This document shows positions 8,052 to 14,181 of a stretch of DNA of 15,771 bases, one piece after another. A model generated the notes under the pieces. The model worked only from the letters and a program-made list of their open reading frames with translations. It did no database searches and was not told the origin of the DNA. How positions within the stretch are numbered: the first letter of the stretch is position 1; each line of letters begins with the position of its first letter. The stretch is taken from NCBI GenBank assembly GCA_904502115.1, contig CAJGDW010000027.1, forward strand, positions 1 through 15,771, written 5' to 3'. Source of the DNA: Paludibacteraceae bacterium. GTDB taxonomy: Bacteria; Bacteroidota; Bacteroidia; Bacteroidales; Paludibacteraceae. Made by a program: the position numbers and the translations under genes.

Positions 8052-8735
8052 ATGCTAGATACGTTAATTGAATGGGATAAAGAATTGCTTTTGGCAATAA
8101 ACGGGTGGAATAGTCCGTTTTTTGACGAAGTGATGTTTTATGTGTCCGATCGTTTTGTTTGGTTGGCCTTTTACTTTTCTTTGTTATATGCATTGGTGCG
8201 TGCCAAACGAAAGGATGCTATTTACGGTGTATTGGCCGTTGCTTTAACCGTTTTGTTGGCCGATCAGTTTGCCTCGGGCTTTTGCAAACCATTCTTTGAA
8301 CGCTTGCGTCCTACACACGATCCTACCATGCAACCTTACGTACATTTGGTGCATAACCATTTGAGCAGTATGTTCGGTTTTTGTTCTTCGCACGCATCCA
8401 ATACCTGTGGCATAGCGGTGCTAACTGTCCTTATCTTTAGAAATAAGAAATACACCTACATGGTAGCCTCGTGGGCATTGCTCAATTGCTATTCGCGCAT
8501 GTACATGGGTGTACATTATCCAGGCGATATTTTGTGTGGTGCCTTGGCGGGTATGCTTATTGGTTATCTTTGCTATCGCTTGTATATGTGGGCTGTAACA
8601 CGTAAATGGCAACTGCCAACAAAACCCTCTATACACCTTCAACCAATCGATAAAACCGCTGTACTTGTAATTGCCTCTGTATATGCACTTACATGGTTGG
8701 GTATTCTGCTTAACGCTACCTGGTGTGTGCTATAA
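8052..8735 (+). CDS. PAP2-family membrane phosphatase
   Basis: A 227-aa polytopic membrane protein of the PAP2 (type 2 phosphatidic acid phosphatase) superfamily. All three catalytic motifs are present: K79-x6-R86-P (KPFFERLRP), the S-H motif at S113-H114 (CSSHASN, a variant of the usual PSGH) and S148-R-x5-H155-x3-D159 (SRMYMGVHYPGD). The substrate is probably an isoprenyl or lipid pyrophosphate, such as undecaprenyl pyrophosphate, phosphatidylglycerol phosphate or the lipid A 1-phosphate; sequence alone does not decide. The ATG at 8052 is preferred to a TTG at 8037, which lies inside batE. With only 1 nt after the batE stop, it is the last gene of the bat operon. A hairpin begins at its stop codon. 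Confidence 0.9.
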   Translation: MLDTLIEWDKELLLAINGWNSPFFDEVMFYVSDRFVWLAFYFSLLYALVRAKRKDAIYGVLAVALTVLLADQFASGFCKPFFERLRPTHDPTMQPYVHLVHNHLSSMFGFCSSHASNTCGIAVLTVLIFRNKKYTYMVASWALLNCYSRMYMGVHYPGDILCGALAGMLIGYLCYRLYMWAVTRKWQLPTKPSIHLQPIDKTAVLVIASVYALTWLGILLNATWCVL

Positions 8736-8756
8736 TTTTTAGGTCTGCCTAAAAAT
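8735..8756. terminator. AT-rich hairpin after the bat/PAP2 operon
   Basis: Perfect 9-bp inverted repeat ATTTTTAGG (8735-8743) and CCTAAAAAT (8748-8756) with a TCTG loop, starting in the last base of the PAP2 stop codon. It has no clean U-run after it, so it may be a weak terminator or, because it overlaps the expected -33 region of fabD, a binding site. Confidence 0.45.
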
Positions 8757-8759
8757 GCG

Positions 8760-8767
8760 TATATTTG
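8760..8767 (+). promoter_or_regulatory. Bacteroidota-type -7 element of fabD
   Basis: TATATTTG fits the TAnnTTTG consensus exactly and lies 31 nt before the fabD ATG. No good TTTG is seen about 20 nt upstream; that region is the hairpin at 8735-8756. A start of transcription near 8774 is inferred. Confidence 0.6.
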
Positions 8768-8798
8768 CCCCCGAAATAAAAACAGAAAATAGTAAAAA

Positions 8799-9686
8799 AT
8801 GAAAAAAGCATTTGTTTTTCCTGGTCAAGGAGCTCAATTCTCTGGAATGGGCAAAGATATGTACGAACAATCTGCCTTGGCAAAAGAATTATTTGAAAAA
8901 GCAAACGAAATTCTAGGTTTTCGTATTACCGACATTATGTTTGAAGGTAGCGACGAAGACCTACGTCAAACCAAAGTAACCCAACCTGCTGTATTCTTGC
9001 ATTCGGTTATTTTGGCCAAAACATACGCCGAAAAATTTGAACCCAGCATGGTTGCTGGTCACTCGTTGGGCGAATTTTCTGCCCTTGTTGCCGCTGGCGC
9101 TTTGAGTTTTGAAGATGGTTTGGTGTTGGTATCAAAACGTGCCATGGCCATGCAAAAAGCCTGCGAATTGCAACCTTCTACCATGGCAGCTATCATTGGT
9201 TTGTCAGACGAAAAAGTAGAAGAAATTTGTGCTTCGATAGATGGAGTAGTAGTGCCTGCAAACTATAACTGCCCAGGTCAATTGGTTATTTCTGGTTCTA
9301 TGGAAGCCATCGATGCTGCCTGCGAGAAACTAAAAGAAGCCGGAGCAAAACGTGCCTTGAAATTGTCGGTAGGTGGCGCATTCCACTCTCCTTTGATGCA
9401 ACCCGCACAAGAAGAATTGGCCGCTGCTATTGATCAAGCTCAATTTATGACTCCTATTTGCCCTGTTTACCAAAACGTAAGTACCCAAGGCGAAACCGAT
9501 CCTGCTGTTATTAAAGCCAACTTGGTAAAACAACTTACCTCGCCTGTTAAATGGACCCAATCGGTACAAAACATGATTGCCGATGGTGCTGAACAATTTG
9601 TAGAGGTAGGTCCTGGCAGCGTATTGCAAGGTTTGGTGAAGAAAATTCAAAAGGATATGCCTGCTACTTCTATCCAAGAACTGTAA
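8799..9686 (+). CDS. fabD: Malonyl-CoA:ACP transacylase FabD
   Basis: A 295-aa cytoplasmic enzyme that moves the malonyl group from CoA to acyl carrier protein, supplying the elongation step of fatty acid synthesis. It opens with the family motif FPGQGAQFSGMG (residues 7-18). The nucleophile is S89 in GHSLGE (88-92), with R114 (SKRAMAMQ) for binding the malonyl carboxylate and H196 in GGAFHSP as the catalytic His. The C-terminal VEVGPGSVLQGL motif is also present. Length is typical (about 290-310 aa). It stands alone here, away from other fab genes, with its own -7 element upstream and a strong terminator 64 nt after the stop, so it is probably a single-gene unit. Codon use looks like that of a well-expressed housekeeping gene. 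Confidence 0.97.
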   Translation: MKKAFVFPGQGAQFSGMGKDMYEQSALAKELFEKANEILGFRITDIMFEGSDEDLRQTKVTQPAVFLHSVILAKTYAEKFEPSMVAGHSLGEFSALVAAGALSFEDGLVLVSKRAMAMQKACELQPSTMAAIIGLSDEKVEEICASIDGVVVPANYNCPGQLVISGSMEAIDAACEKLKEAGAKRALKLSVGGAFHSPLMQPAQEELAAAIDQAQFMTPICPVYQNVSTQGETDPAVIKANLVKQLTSPVKWTQSVQNMIADGAEQFVEVGPGSVLQGLVKKIQKDMPATSIQEL

Positions 9687-9718
9687 TCGACTTATTTTAA
9701 AGACGAACTTTCCTCTCA

Positions 9719-9733
9719 ACCCACGCAGTGGGT
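9719..9733. other. Small perfect hairpin downstream of fabD
   Basis: ACCCAC (9719-9724), loop GCA, GTGGGT (9728-9733): a 6-bp GC-rich stem 32 nt after the fabD stop and just before the main terminator. It may stabilise the fabD mRNA 3' end; no further support. Confidence 0.35.
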
Positions 9734-9749
9734 AGTACTTCATAATAGG

Positions 9750-9781
9750 CAGGTCTTGCGTAAGCAAGGCCTGTTTTTTTT
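9750..9781 (+). terminator. Rho-independent terminator of fabD
   Basis: A 10-bp stem, CAGGTCTTGC (9750-9759) with GCAAGGCCTG (9764-9773), one G-T wobble, loop GTAA, followed by eight T residues (9774-9781). This is a canonical intrinsic terminator. Confidence 0.92.
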
Positions 9782-9795
9782 GCACCTCGGCATAA

Positions 9796-9817
9796 AAAAA
9801 TAAGTAAACTTATTTTT
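9796..9817. promoter_or_regulatory. Perfect 10-bp palindrome over the sigma-operon promoter
   Basis: AAAAATAAGT (9796-9805), AA, ACTTATTTTT (9808-9817). The right arm supplies three of the four bases of the -33 TTTG (9815-9818). It could be an operator for a dimeric regulator, or a second AT-rich terminator hairpin behind fabD; its place on the -33 favours the first but does not prove it. Confidence 0.5.
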
Positions 9818-9846
9818 GGTTCTGCGCTCGGTTTGTATTATCTTTA
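9815..9846 (+). promoter_or_regulatory. Promoter of the sigma/anti-sigma/caspase/CHAT operon
   Basis: A -33 TTTG (9815-9818), 20-nt spacer and a -7 TATCTTTA (9839-9846; consensus TAnnTTTG with the last base changed). Transcription would start near 9853, leaving a leader of only about 13 nt before the ATG at 9866. This rules out the in-frame TTG at 9833 as the start. The match suggests recognition by the housekeeping sigma factor rather than by the operon's own product. Confidence 0.62.
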
Positions 9847-9865
9847 CCTAACATTACTGCACCTT

Positions 9866-10465
9866 ATGACACGATATAACCTAGAAGATAATGCAAAACT
9901 ATTTGAGGCGTTTAAAACCAATAACAACCGCCTTATTGAAGCATACTACTTAGGCCTTAAAACCGAATTCATAAAGAACTTAAATTTACGCTACAATTGT
10001 ATTCCTGCCGATTTGCTAAAAGATATTTACCAAGATGCTTTTGTTGAATTGGGCGAAAAAATCATATCGGGCAAACTAAAAGAGTCGGACTTAACCGTTC
10101 CAGTAGGCGCTTATTTGTTTGGTATGGGCAAAAAGATAGCACACAAATACGTTAAACCAGAAGAAATTTCTTCTGACGATGATACCCTAAACGATAGGTG
10201 TGTTGCTTCCAATAGTGATGCCTATTTTAGTGACAACGACCGTGAACTAATACAGGAATATGTTGCCAAAGTAGCCGAACCTTGTAGCACGGTGTTGCGT
10301 CTGTTTTATTTTGAAGATTACACCATGTTTGGCATTGCTAAACGGATGAATTATAAATCGGAAGACGTGGCTAAAACGCGTAAAAATAAGTGCATGACCA
10401 AATTAAAAGAAATCATAAAGAAAGGATGGTATGGACAATTTGATGCTGACAGAAACCATAGATAG
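9866..10465 (+). CDS. ECF-like RNA polymerase sigma factor
   Basis: A 199-aa sigma-70 family protein of ECF type. Region 2 spans about residues 10-95 (LKDIYQDAFVELGEKI is the core-binding part) and region 4 about 125-185, with the helix-turn-helix in VLRLFYFEDYTMFGIAKRMNYKSEDV and then KTRKNKCMTKLKEII (in that order). The linker (98-124) is acidic and lacks a region 3, as in ECF factors. The ATG at 9866 is preferred to TTG 9833 because the latter lies between the -33 and -7 elements. The gene overlaps the following anti-sigma-like gene by 35 nt, the usual layout for a sigma factor and its regulator. It should direct transcription of a specific regulon, perhaps including this operon, though the visible promoter looks like a housekeeping one. 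No sensor domain is seen in the protein itself. Confidence 0.87.
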   Translation: MTRYNLEDNAKLFEAFKTNNNRLIEAYYLGLKTEFIKNLNLRYNCIPADLLKDIYQDAFVELGEKIISGKLKESDLTVPVGAYLFGMGKKIAHKYVKPEEISSDDDTLNDRCVASNSDAYFSDNDRELIQEYVAKVAEPCSTVLRLFYFEDYTMFGIAKRMNYKSEDVAKTRKNKCMTKLKEIIKKGWYGQFDADRNHR

Positions 10466-11102
10466 GTACCTTGCAGGCCAGATGTCTGATAAGGAGCGTC
10501 AAGCCTTTCAAGAAAAAATAGAAGAAGATGCGGATTTGTGTAGCGAAGTAGAGTTACAACGCGAGGTTATTAGTGCTATTCGCAGGCAAGCTTTGCGCAA
10601 CAAAGTCAATGCGTTCGAGCAAAATAGAAAGAAGCGAACGGTGGCTAAGTGGGCAGCTTACGTATTGGTTCCATTGGCTGTAGCGGCGTGTATGGCGGCC
10701 TGTATAGTGCTTCCACAAGTAGATAGGGTAAAACAAATAGGTGCCGATGTTAGTCTTTATGCTGCTGCAACAGACGAAATCTCGATAGCTTATGCTTCGC
10801 TAAAAGGGCAAAGCCAAGTAAGCGACATTATTTTATCGGCCAATCACTTAATGAAGCAGCAACAATATGCTAAGGCCGATGAAGTATTGGTAAAAGGCTT
10901 AGAACAAGTAGCAACTATTACTAAAGAAAACGTTCAGCTATGGTATGCCAAAGAAGATATGCTGTACATGCGTGCCTTGTGTGCCATTAAACAGCATAGC
11001 GTGTATCGTACTAGGTACTTACTATGGCAAGTGATTCAAATGAATGCTACCCACAAAGATGCGGCTGAACAGTTACTAAAACAGATTAAAGAGGGCAAAT
11101 GA
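10431..11102 (+). CDS. One-TM anti-sigma-like protein with helical-repeat C-terminal domain
   Basis: A 223-aa protein. The N-terminal part (1-60) looks like the cytoplasmic end of Bacteroidota anti-sigma factors: IDRYLAGQMSDKERQAFQEK, then an acidic helix and LQREVISAIRR. There is no zinc-binding HxxxCxxC. A basic stretch (66-69) precedes one membrane helix (about 72-94, AAYVLVPLAVAACMAACIVL). The C-terminal domain (100-223) is helical and TPR-like (ANHLMKQQQYAKADEVLVKG; ALCAIKQHSVYRTRYLLWQV), placed outside the inner membrane by this topology. The 35-nt overlap with the sigma gene and the ATGA overlap with the caspase gene show one transcript. It most likely holds the sigma factor inactive until the periplasmic part is signalled or cut; this is inference from layout. 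A second ATG at 10443 would also fit. Confidence 0.72.
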   Translation: MDNLMLTETIDRYLAGQMSDKERQAFQEKIEEDADLCSEVELQREVISAIRRQALRNKVNAFEQNRKKRTVAKWAAYVLVPLAVAACMAACIVLPQVDRVKQIGADVSLYAAATDEISIAYASLKGQSQVSDIILSANHLMKQQQYAKADEVLVKGLEQVATITKENVQLWYAKEDMLYMRALCAIKQHSVYRTRYLLWQVIQMNATHKDAAEQLLKQIKEGK

Positions 11103-11956
11103 AAAAACAAATTGTTTTATTTTTGGTATGGATAGGTGCCCTGTTTCCCACCATGGCGCATAAATATGCCTTGGTTATAGGCATTGGCAATTATCCCGAT
11201 GTAGATTATGGATGGTGCACCATTAATGGCAATAACGATATTGCTATTGTGCAAGAAATGCTACTAGCAAACGGTTTTAAAAGCGACCATATTTTTACCT
11301 TATGCGATGCCAATGCTACTTATAACCATATTTTAGACAATTTGGCTGCTCTTACCAATAAACTACAGCAAGGCGATAGGGTGTATATCCATTTTTCGGG
11401 CCATGGCCAACAAATTACCGATTTAGACGGCGATGAAAAAGACGGGTACGACGAAGCTTGGATTCCTTACGATGCCTTGCAAGAACCTACCTCTTATTAC
11501 CATGGCGAAAAGCACTTAACAGACGATATTATCAATAAGCAACTGCATTTGATGCGTCAAAAAGTAGGGGCAGCAGGTAGTATAGTGGTGGTGATAGATG
11601 CCTGCCATAGTGGTACAGCAACGCGCGATATATCGGATAGTAGTATAGTGCGGGGATCTACTGCTAAGTTTACGTTGAGCGCAAAACCGTTGCCTTTTAC
11701 CCAAGAACGCCCCATAGAATGGATATCCATAGCAGCATGTTCCGATGACGAGGTAAACAGGCAGTGTAGGGTAGAGGGGAATCATTATGGTTCGTTAAGC
11801 TATGTGTTGTATACCTTGCGTCATCAATTATCCAACCTTACACTTTCTGCCTTAACGGCTAAACTGGCCCAACAAGTAACCTATCCATTGGTGGCCCGTC
11901 CGCAAACACCCACCGTAGAATACAGCGGAAGCAATCAGCAACTTGTATTTCCATGA
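11099..11956 (+). CDS. Secreted caspase-family (C14) cysteine peptidase
   Basis: A 285-aa caspase-fold peptidase of the prokaryotic metacaspase/orthocaspase group. A signal peptide (1-20, LFPTMA before HKYALVIGIG) sends it out of the cytoplasm. The caspase p20-like core begins at YALVIGIGNY. The catalytic His is H102 in IHFSGHGQ (98-104) and the catalytic Cys is C169 in VVVIDACHSGT, both in the expected strand-end positions; the acidic stretch DLDGDEKDGYDEAW (108-121) is typical of family members that use Ca2+ and cut after Arg or Lys. The p10-like part follows (WISIAACSDDEVN; GSLSYVLYTL). Start and stop overlap both neighbours by 4 nt (ATGA), so its translation is coupled to the anti-sigma-like protein and to the CHAT protein. 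Activity looks intact; the substrate is unknown. Confidence 0.92.
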   Translation: MKKQIVLFLVWIGALFPTMAHKYALVIGIGNYPDVDYGWCTINGNNDIAIVQEMLLANGFKSDHIFTLCDANATYNHILDNLAALTNKLQQGDRVYIHFSGHGQQITDLDGDEKDGYDEAWIPYDALQEPTSYYHGEKHLTDDIINKQLHLMRQKVGAAGSIVVVIDACHSGTATRDISDSSIVRGSTAKFTLSAKPLPFTQERPIEWISIAACSDDEVNRQCRVEGNHYGSLSYVLYTLRHQLSNLTLSALTAKLAQQVTYPLVARPQTPTVEYSGSNQQLVFP

Positions 11957-13971
11957 AACGTTATGTAGCCATATTGTGCTATTTGTTAGTAAGCGTGGGA
12001 AGTTTTGCCCAAGTTACAACAGAAACGCTAAAAATGAAGATGGAAGCTGCCAATCAGATGACAGATAATCCCATGGCTTTTTTAGCTGTTATGCCCGATT
12101 TGGTTGCTTATTACGAACAAAACAGCATTGTAGATCCAAACTACGTAACCTGCTTGGTATATTTGGGCGCTTATTATCATGCTACTTTCGAAGAACAGCA
12201 AGCGCTGGCTACCTACGCCAAGGCCACCACTATATTGCAACAAAAACCGTATCTACAACAACAAGTACCAGCCGATGTTTTGGCGCTTTTGCACGATGCT
12301 CAAACCAGTTTGGCATACAGAAATAAAGCGGTTAAAGACCAACTATCTACCTTGTTTCTTGAAGGTAAATATACCCAATTTTTTAAGCAAGTAGAACCCT
12401 ATTTGCAAAGCAGAATGGCCTATATGTCTAATGCGTATTTTTCTGTTTCAGAAAAAAATAGGTACAAGATGGCTACTTATTTTGATAAGGATTTGTATTT
12501 TCATTACTTGCTATCGGCTATCTATTCCTCTAAGGATGCGTCGGCAACCGGTTTTTTGTACGATTATATTCTGTTTTACAAGCAGCTGCAACTACGCACT
12601 GCACAGCAAATAACCCAGGGTATCGAAAAAAGTGGAGACCAAACACTGTTGGACTATTACAACCAGTATAAAAAGATAGAGAAGCAGTTGGCTAATTCAA
12701 ATCCACCTGCCGGCTTGCCCACCGATAGTTTGCGCAACCAGTTAGACCATCTAGGCAGTTTGTTGGCTTTGCAAAGTCAATTATTTGCCGATACACAAGA
12801 TGTAACCTGGAAAGATATTCAGAAAGCCTTAAAAGAAGGAGAGGCTGCAGTAGAGTTTGTTGAATTCCATTTTTTTAAGGGCGAACTGCCACAAGTGCTA
12901 AATGTGTATGCCGCTTTAATCATTACTAAAGATTGTTCTACCCCTATTTTTAAGCTAGTAAACACCAAAAGCAACCTAACCGAACTAGAAGTTGATAAAC
13001 AAAGCGATTGGTACGATGTTAATACGTACGGCAATGTCATGGCGCAGTTGTTTTGGCGCGATTTATTGTTTTATTTTAACGACGAAAAGTTAAGTACTAT
13101 TTATTTTTCGCCCGATGGTATGCTTCATACCTTGGCCATAGAAACCTTGCCGTATTCGTACACCGAAACAACAGGACAGCATTTTAATATGTACCGGTTA
13201 AGTTCTACGCGCAATTTAGTAAGTATACCCACATACAAAGTGCCTAAAACAGCTGTGTTGTACGGCGATTTGGCCTATCGACTCTCTTACCAAAGCATGC
13301 AAAAAGCAGGTACTACTAGGGGGAGTGTTTATCCGCTTCCAGCCACTAGGCAAGAGGTGGATACCATTGCATCTATCTTAAAAGCAGAACAATACCGTGT
13401 AACGTGTTTGTCTAAAGAACAAGGAACCGAACAATCCGTAAAAAAAATGGATGGTAAAAGTCCTACTATCTTGCATTTTGCCACACATGGTTTTGTTGCG
13501 CAAGAAGCAGGCGTTGATGTCATGAAAAATACAGGCCTTATCATGGCCTACGGTGCCCGAAAATGGGAAGGTAAAAGCGTTCCTTTGGGTGTAGACGATG
13601 GTATTTTAACGGCTGCCGAGATAGAAACCTTAGATTTGTCGGGTACAGATATTGTGGTGCTATCTGCTTGCAATACAGCCTTGGGCGATGTTACCCCCGA
13701 GGGTATATGGGGATTGCAGCGCGCCTTTAAAAAAGCAGGCGTTAATACCGTTGTGATGTCGCTTTGGCAAGTGGACGACAAAGCGACTGCCCTGTTTATG
13801 CACTATTTGTACGAAGGTTTTGTGGTGCCCATGAATTATTATACTTCCTATCCACTTAAACGTAAAGAGTATTACGTGCAAAATGCCTTTCGTAACGCCC
13901 AATTCTTAATGAGCCAACATCCTACTTATTCAGATCCTTACTACTGGGCATCGTTTATAGTGGTTGACTAA
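11953..13971 (+). CDS. Secreted CHAT-domain protein with helical N-terminal region
   Basis: A 672-aa protein with a signal peptide (1-19, VGSFA before Q). Residues about 20-300 are helical and probably form TPR-like repeats (YLGAYYHATFEEQQALATYA; the fit to a TPR consensus is weak). The C-terminal part (about 340-672) is a CHAT domain, a caspase-clan (CD) fold related to separase. Both catalytic residues are present: H512 in LHFATHGF and C573 in VVLSACNTA, followed by GIWGLQRAFKKAGVNTVVMS and LWQVDD, the standard CHAT tail. It ends DPYYWASFIVVD, a common CHAT C-terminus. Its last Asp codon and TAA stop fall inside a repeat copy (13964-13983). TPR-CHAT proteins are known as proteases activated by a partner. 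Here it is co-translated with a caspase, and both are predicted to be exported. No membrane helix other than the signal peptide is seen. Confidence 0.92.
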   Translation: MKRYVAILCYLLVSVGSFAQVTTETLKMKMEAANQMTDNPMAFLAVMPDLVAYYEQNSIVDPNYVTCLVYLGAYYHATFEEQQALATYAKATTILQQKPYLQQQVPADVLALLHDAQTSLAYRNKAVKDQLSTLFLEGKYTQFFKQVEPYLQSRMAYMSNAYFSVSEKNRYKMATYFDKDLYFHYLLSAIYSSKDASATGFLYDYILFYKQLQLRTAQQITQGIEKSGDQTLLDYYNQYKKIEKQLANSNPPAGLPTDSLRNQLDHLGSLLALQSQLFADTQDVTWKDIQKALKEGEAAVEFVEFHFFKGELPQVLNVYAALIITKDCSTPIFKLVNTKSNLTELEVDKQSDWYDVNTYGNVMAQLFWRDLLFYFNDEKLSTIYFSPDGMLHTLAIETLPYSYTETTGQHFNMYRLSSTRNLVSIPTYKVPKTAVLYGDLAYRLSYQSMQKAGTTRGSVYPLPATRQEVDTIASILKAEQYRVTCLSKEQGTEQSVKKMDGKSPTILHFATHGFVAQEAGVDVMKNTGLIMAYGARKWEGKSVPLGVDDGILTAAEIETLDLSGTDIVVLSACNTALGDVTPEGIWGLQRAFKKAGVNTVVMSLWQVDDKATALFMHYLYEGFVVPMNYYTSYPLKRKEYYVQNAFRNAQFLMSQHPTYSDPYYWASFIVVD

Positions 13972-14057
13972 TCGACTAATCGGCGAATCAATCCTATTCG
14001 GTCCCTGAGCTTGTCGAAGGGCCCGAATAATCGTTAAATCGTTTAGTCGTTTAGGCG
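13964..14057. repeat. Element B copy 1: 8-bp repeat ends around a REP-like core
   Basis: Left end TTGACTAATCGACTAATCGG (13964-13983) contains two CGACTAAT-type 8-mers. The right end (14031-14057) has CGTTAAAT, CGTTTAGT and CGTTTAGG, the inverse of the left. The centre is a hairpin, ATTCGG then CCCTGAGCTTGTCGAAGGG (14003-14021) then CCGAAT. The CCCTGAGCTTGTCGAAGGG string is a palindromic REP-like sequence that I recognise from many bacterial genomes. The whole 94 bp can fold into one long imperfect hairpin. It starts inside the CHAT stop codon. Confidence 0.8.
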
Positions 14058-14135
14058 TTGAGCCGATGCCAAAGATATTAAAGTGCCCAGCATTGATTAT
14101 GCCGAGGCATTCAACTCGCACTAAAAGACAAAAAA

Positions 14136-14165
14136 AATACGGTGCGTTTGCACCGTATTCTTTTT
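14136..14165. terminator. Bidirectional terminator between the CHAT gene and gap
   Basis: Perfect 10-bp stem AATACGGTGC (14136-14145), loop GTTT, GCACCGTATT (14150-14159). On the + strand it is followed by C and five T residues. On the minus strand it is followed by a long U-run, since 14130-14137 is all A. It sits 17 nt past the gap stop, so it ends gap and can also stop read-through from the CHAT operon. Confidence 0.92.
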
Positions 14166-14181
14166 ATATAAAGTTGGTTGA

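Noticed and set aside
9833..9865. TTG start adding 11 residues to the sigma factor
   Set aside because: The TTG lies between the -33 and -7 boxes and upstream of the inferred transcription start; the ATG at 9866 gives a normal ECF N-terminus.
13930..14121. Minus-strand reading frame over the CHAT gene end and element B copy 1
   Set aside because: It runs through the REP-like core and gives the LRQAQGP string that such repeats produce when translated; it is a shadow of the repeat.
14062..14124. An open + strand stretch reading ADAKDIKVPSIDYAEAFNSH and then TAA, just before the terminator, as if it were the 3' remnant of a lost gene
   Set aside because: Only 20 codons, preceded directly by an in-frame TGA, and its centre matches a 16-nt module in element B copy 2, so repeat sequence is the simpler explanation. 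A homology search of the peptide would decide.
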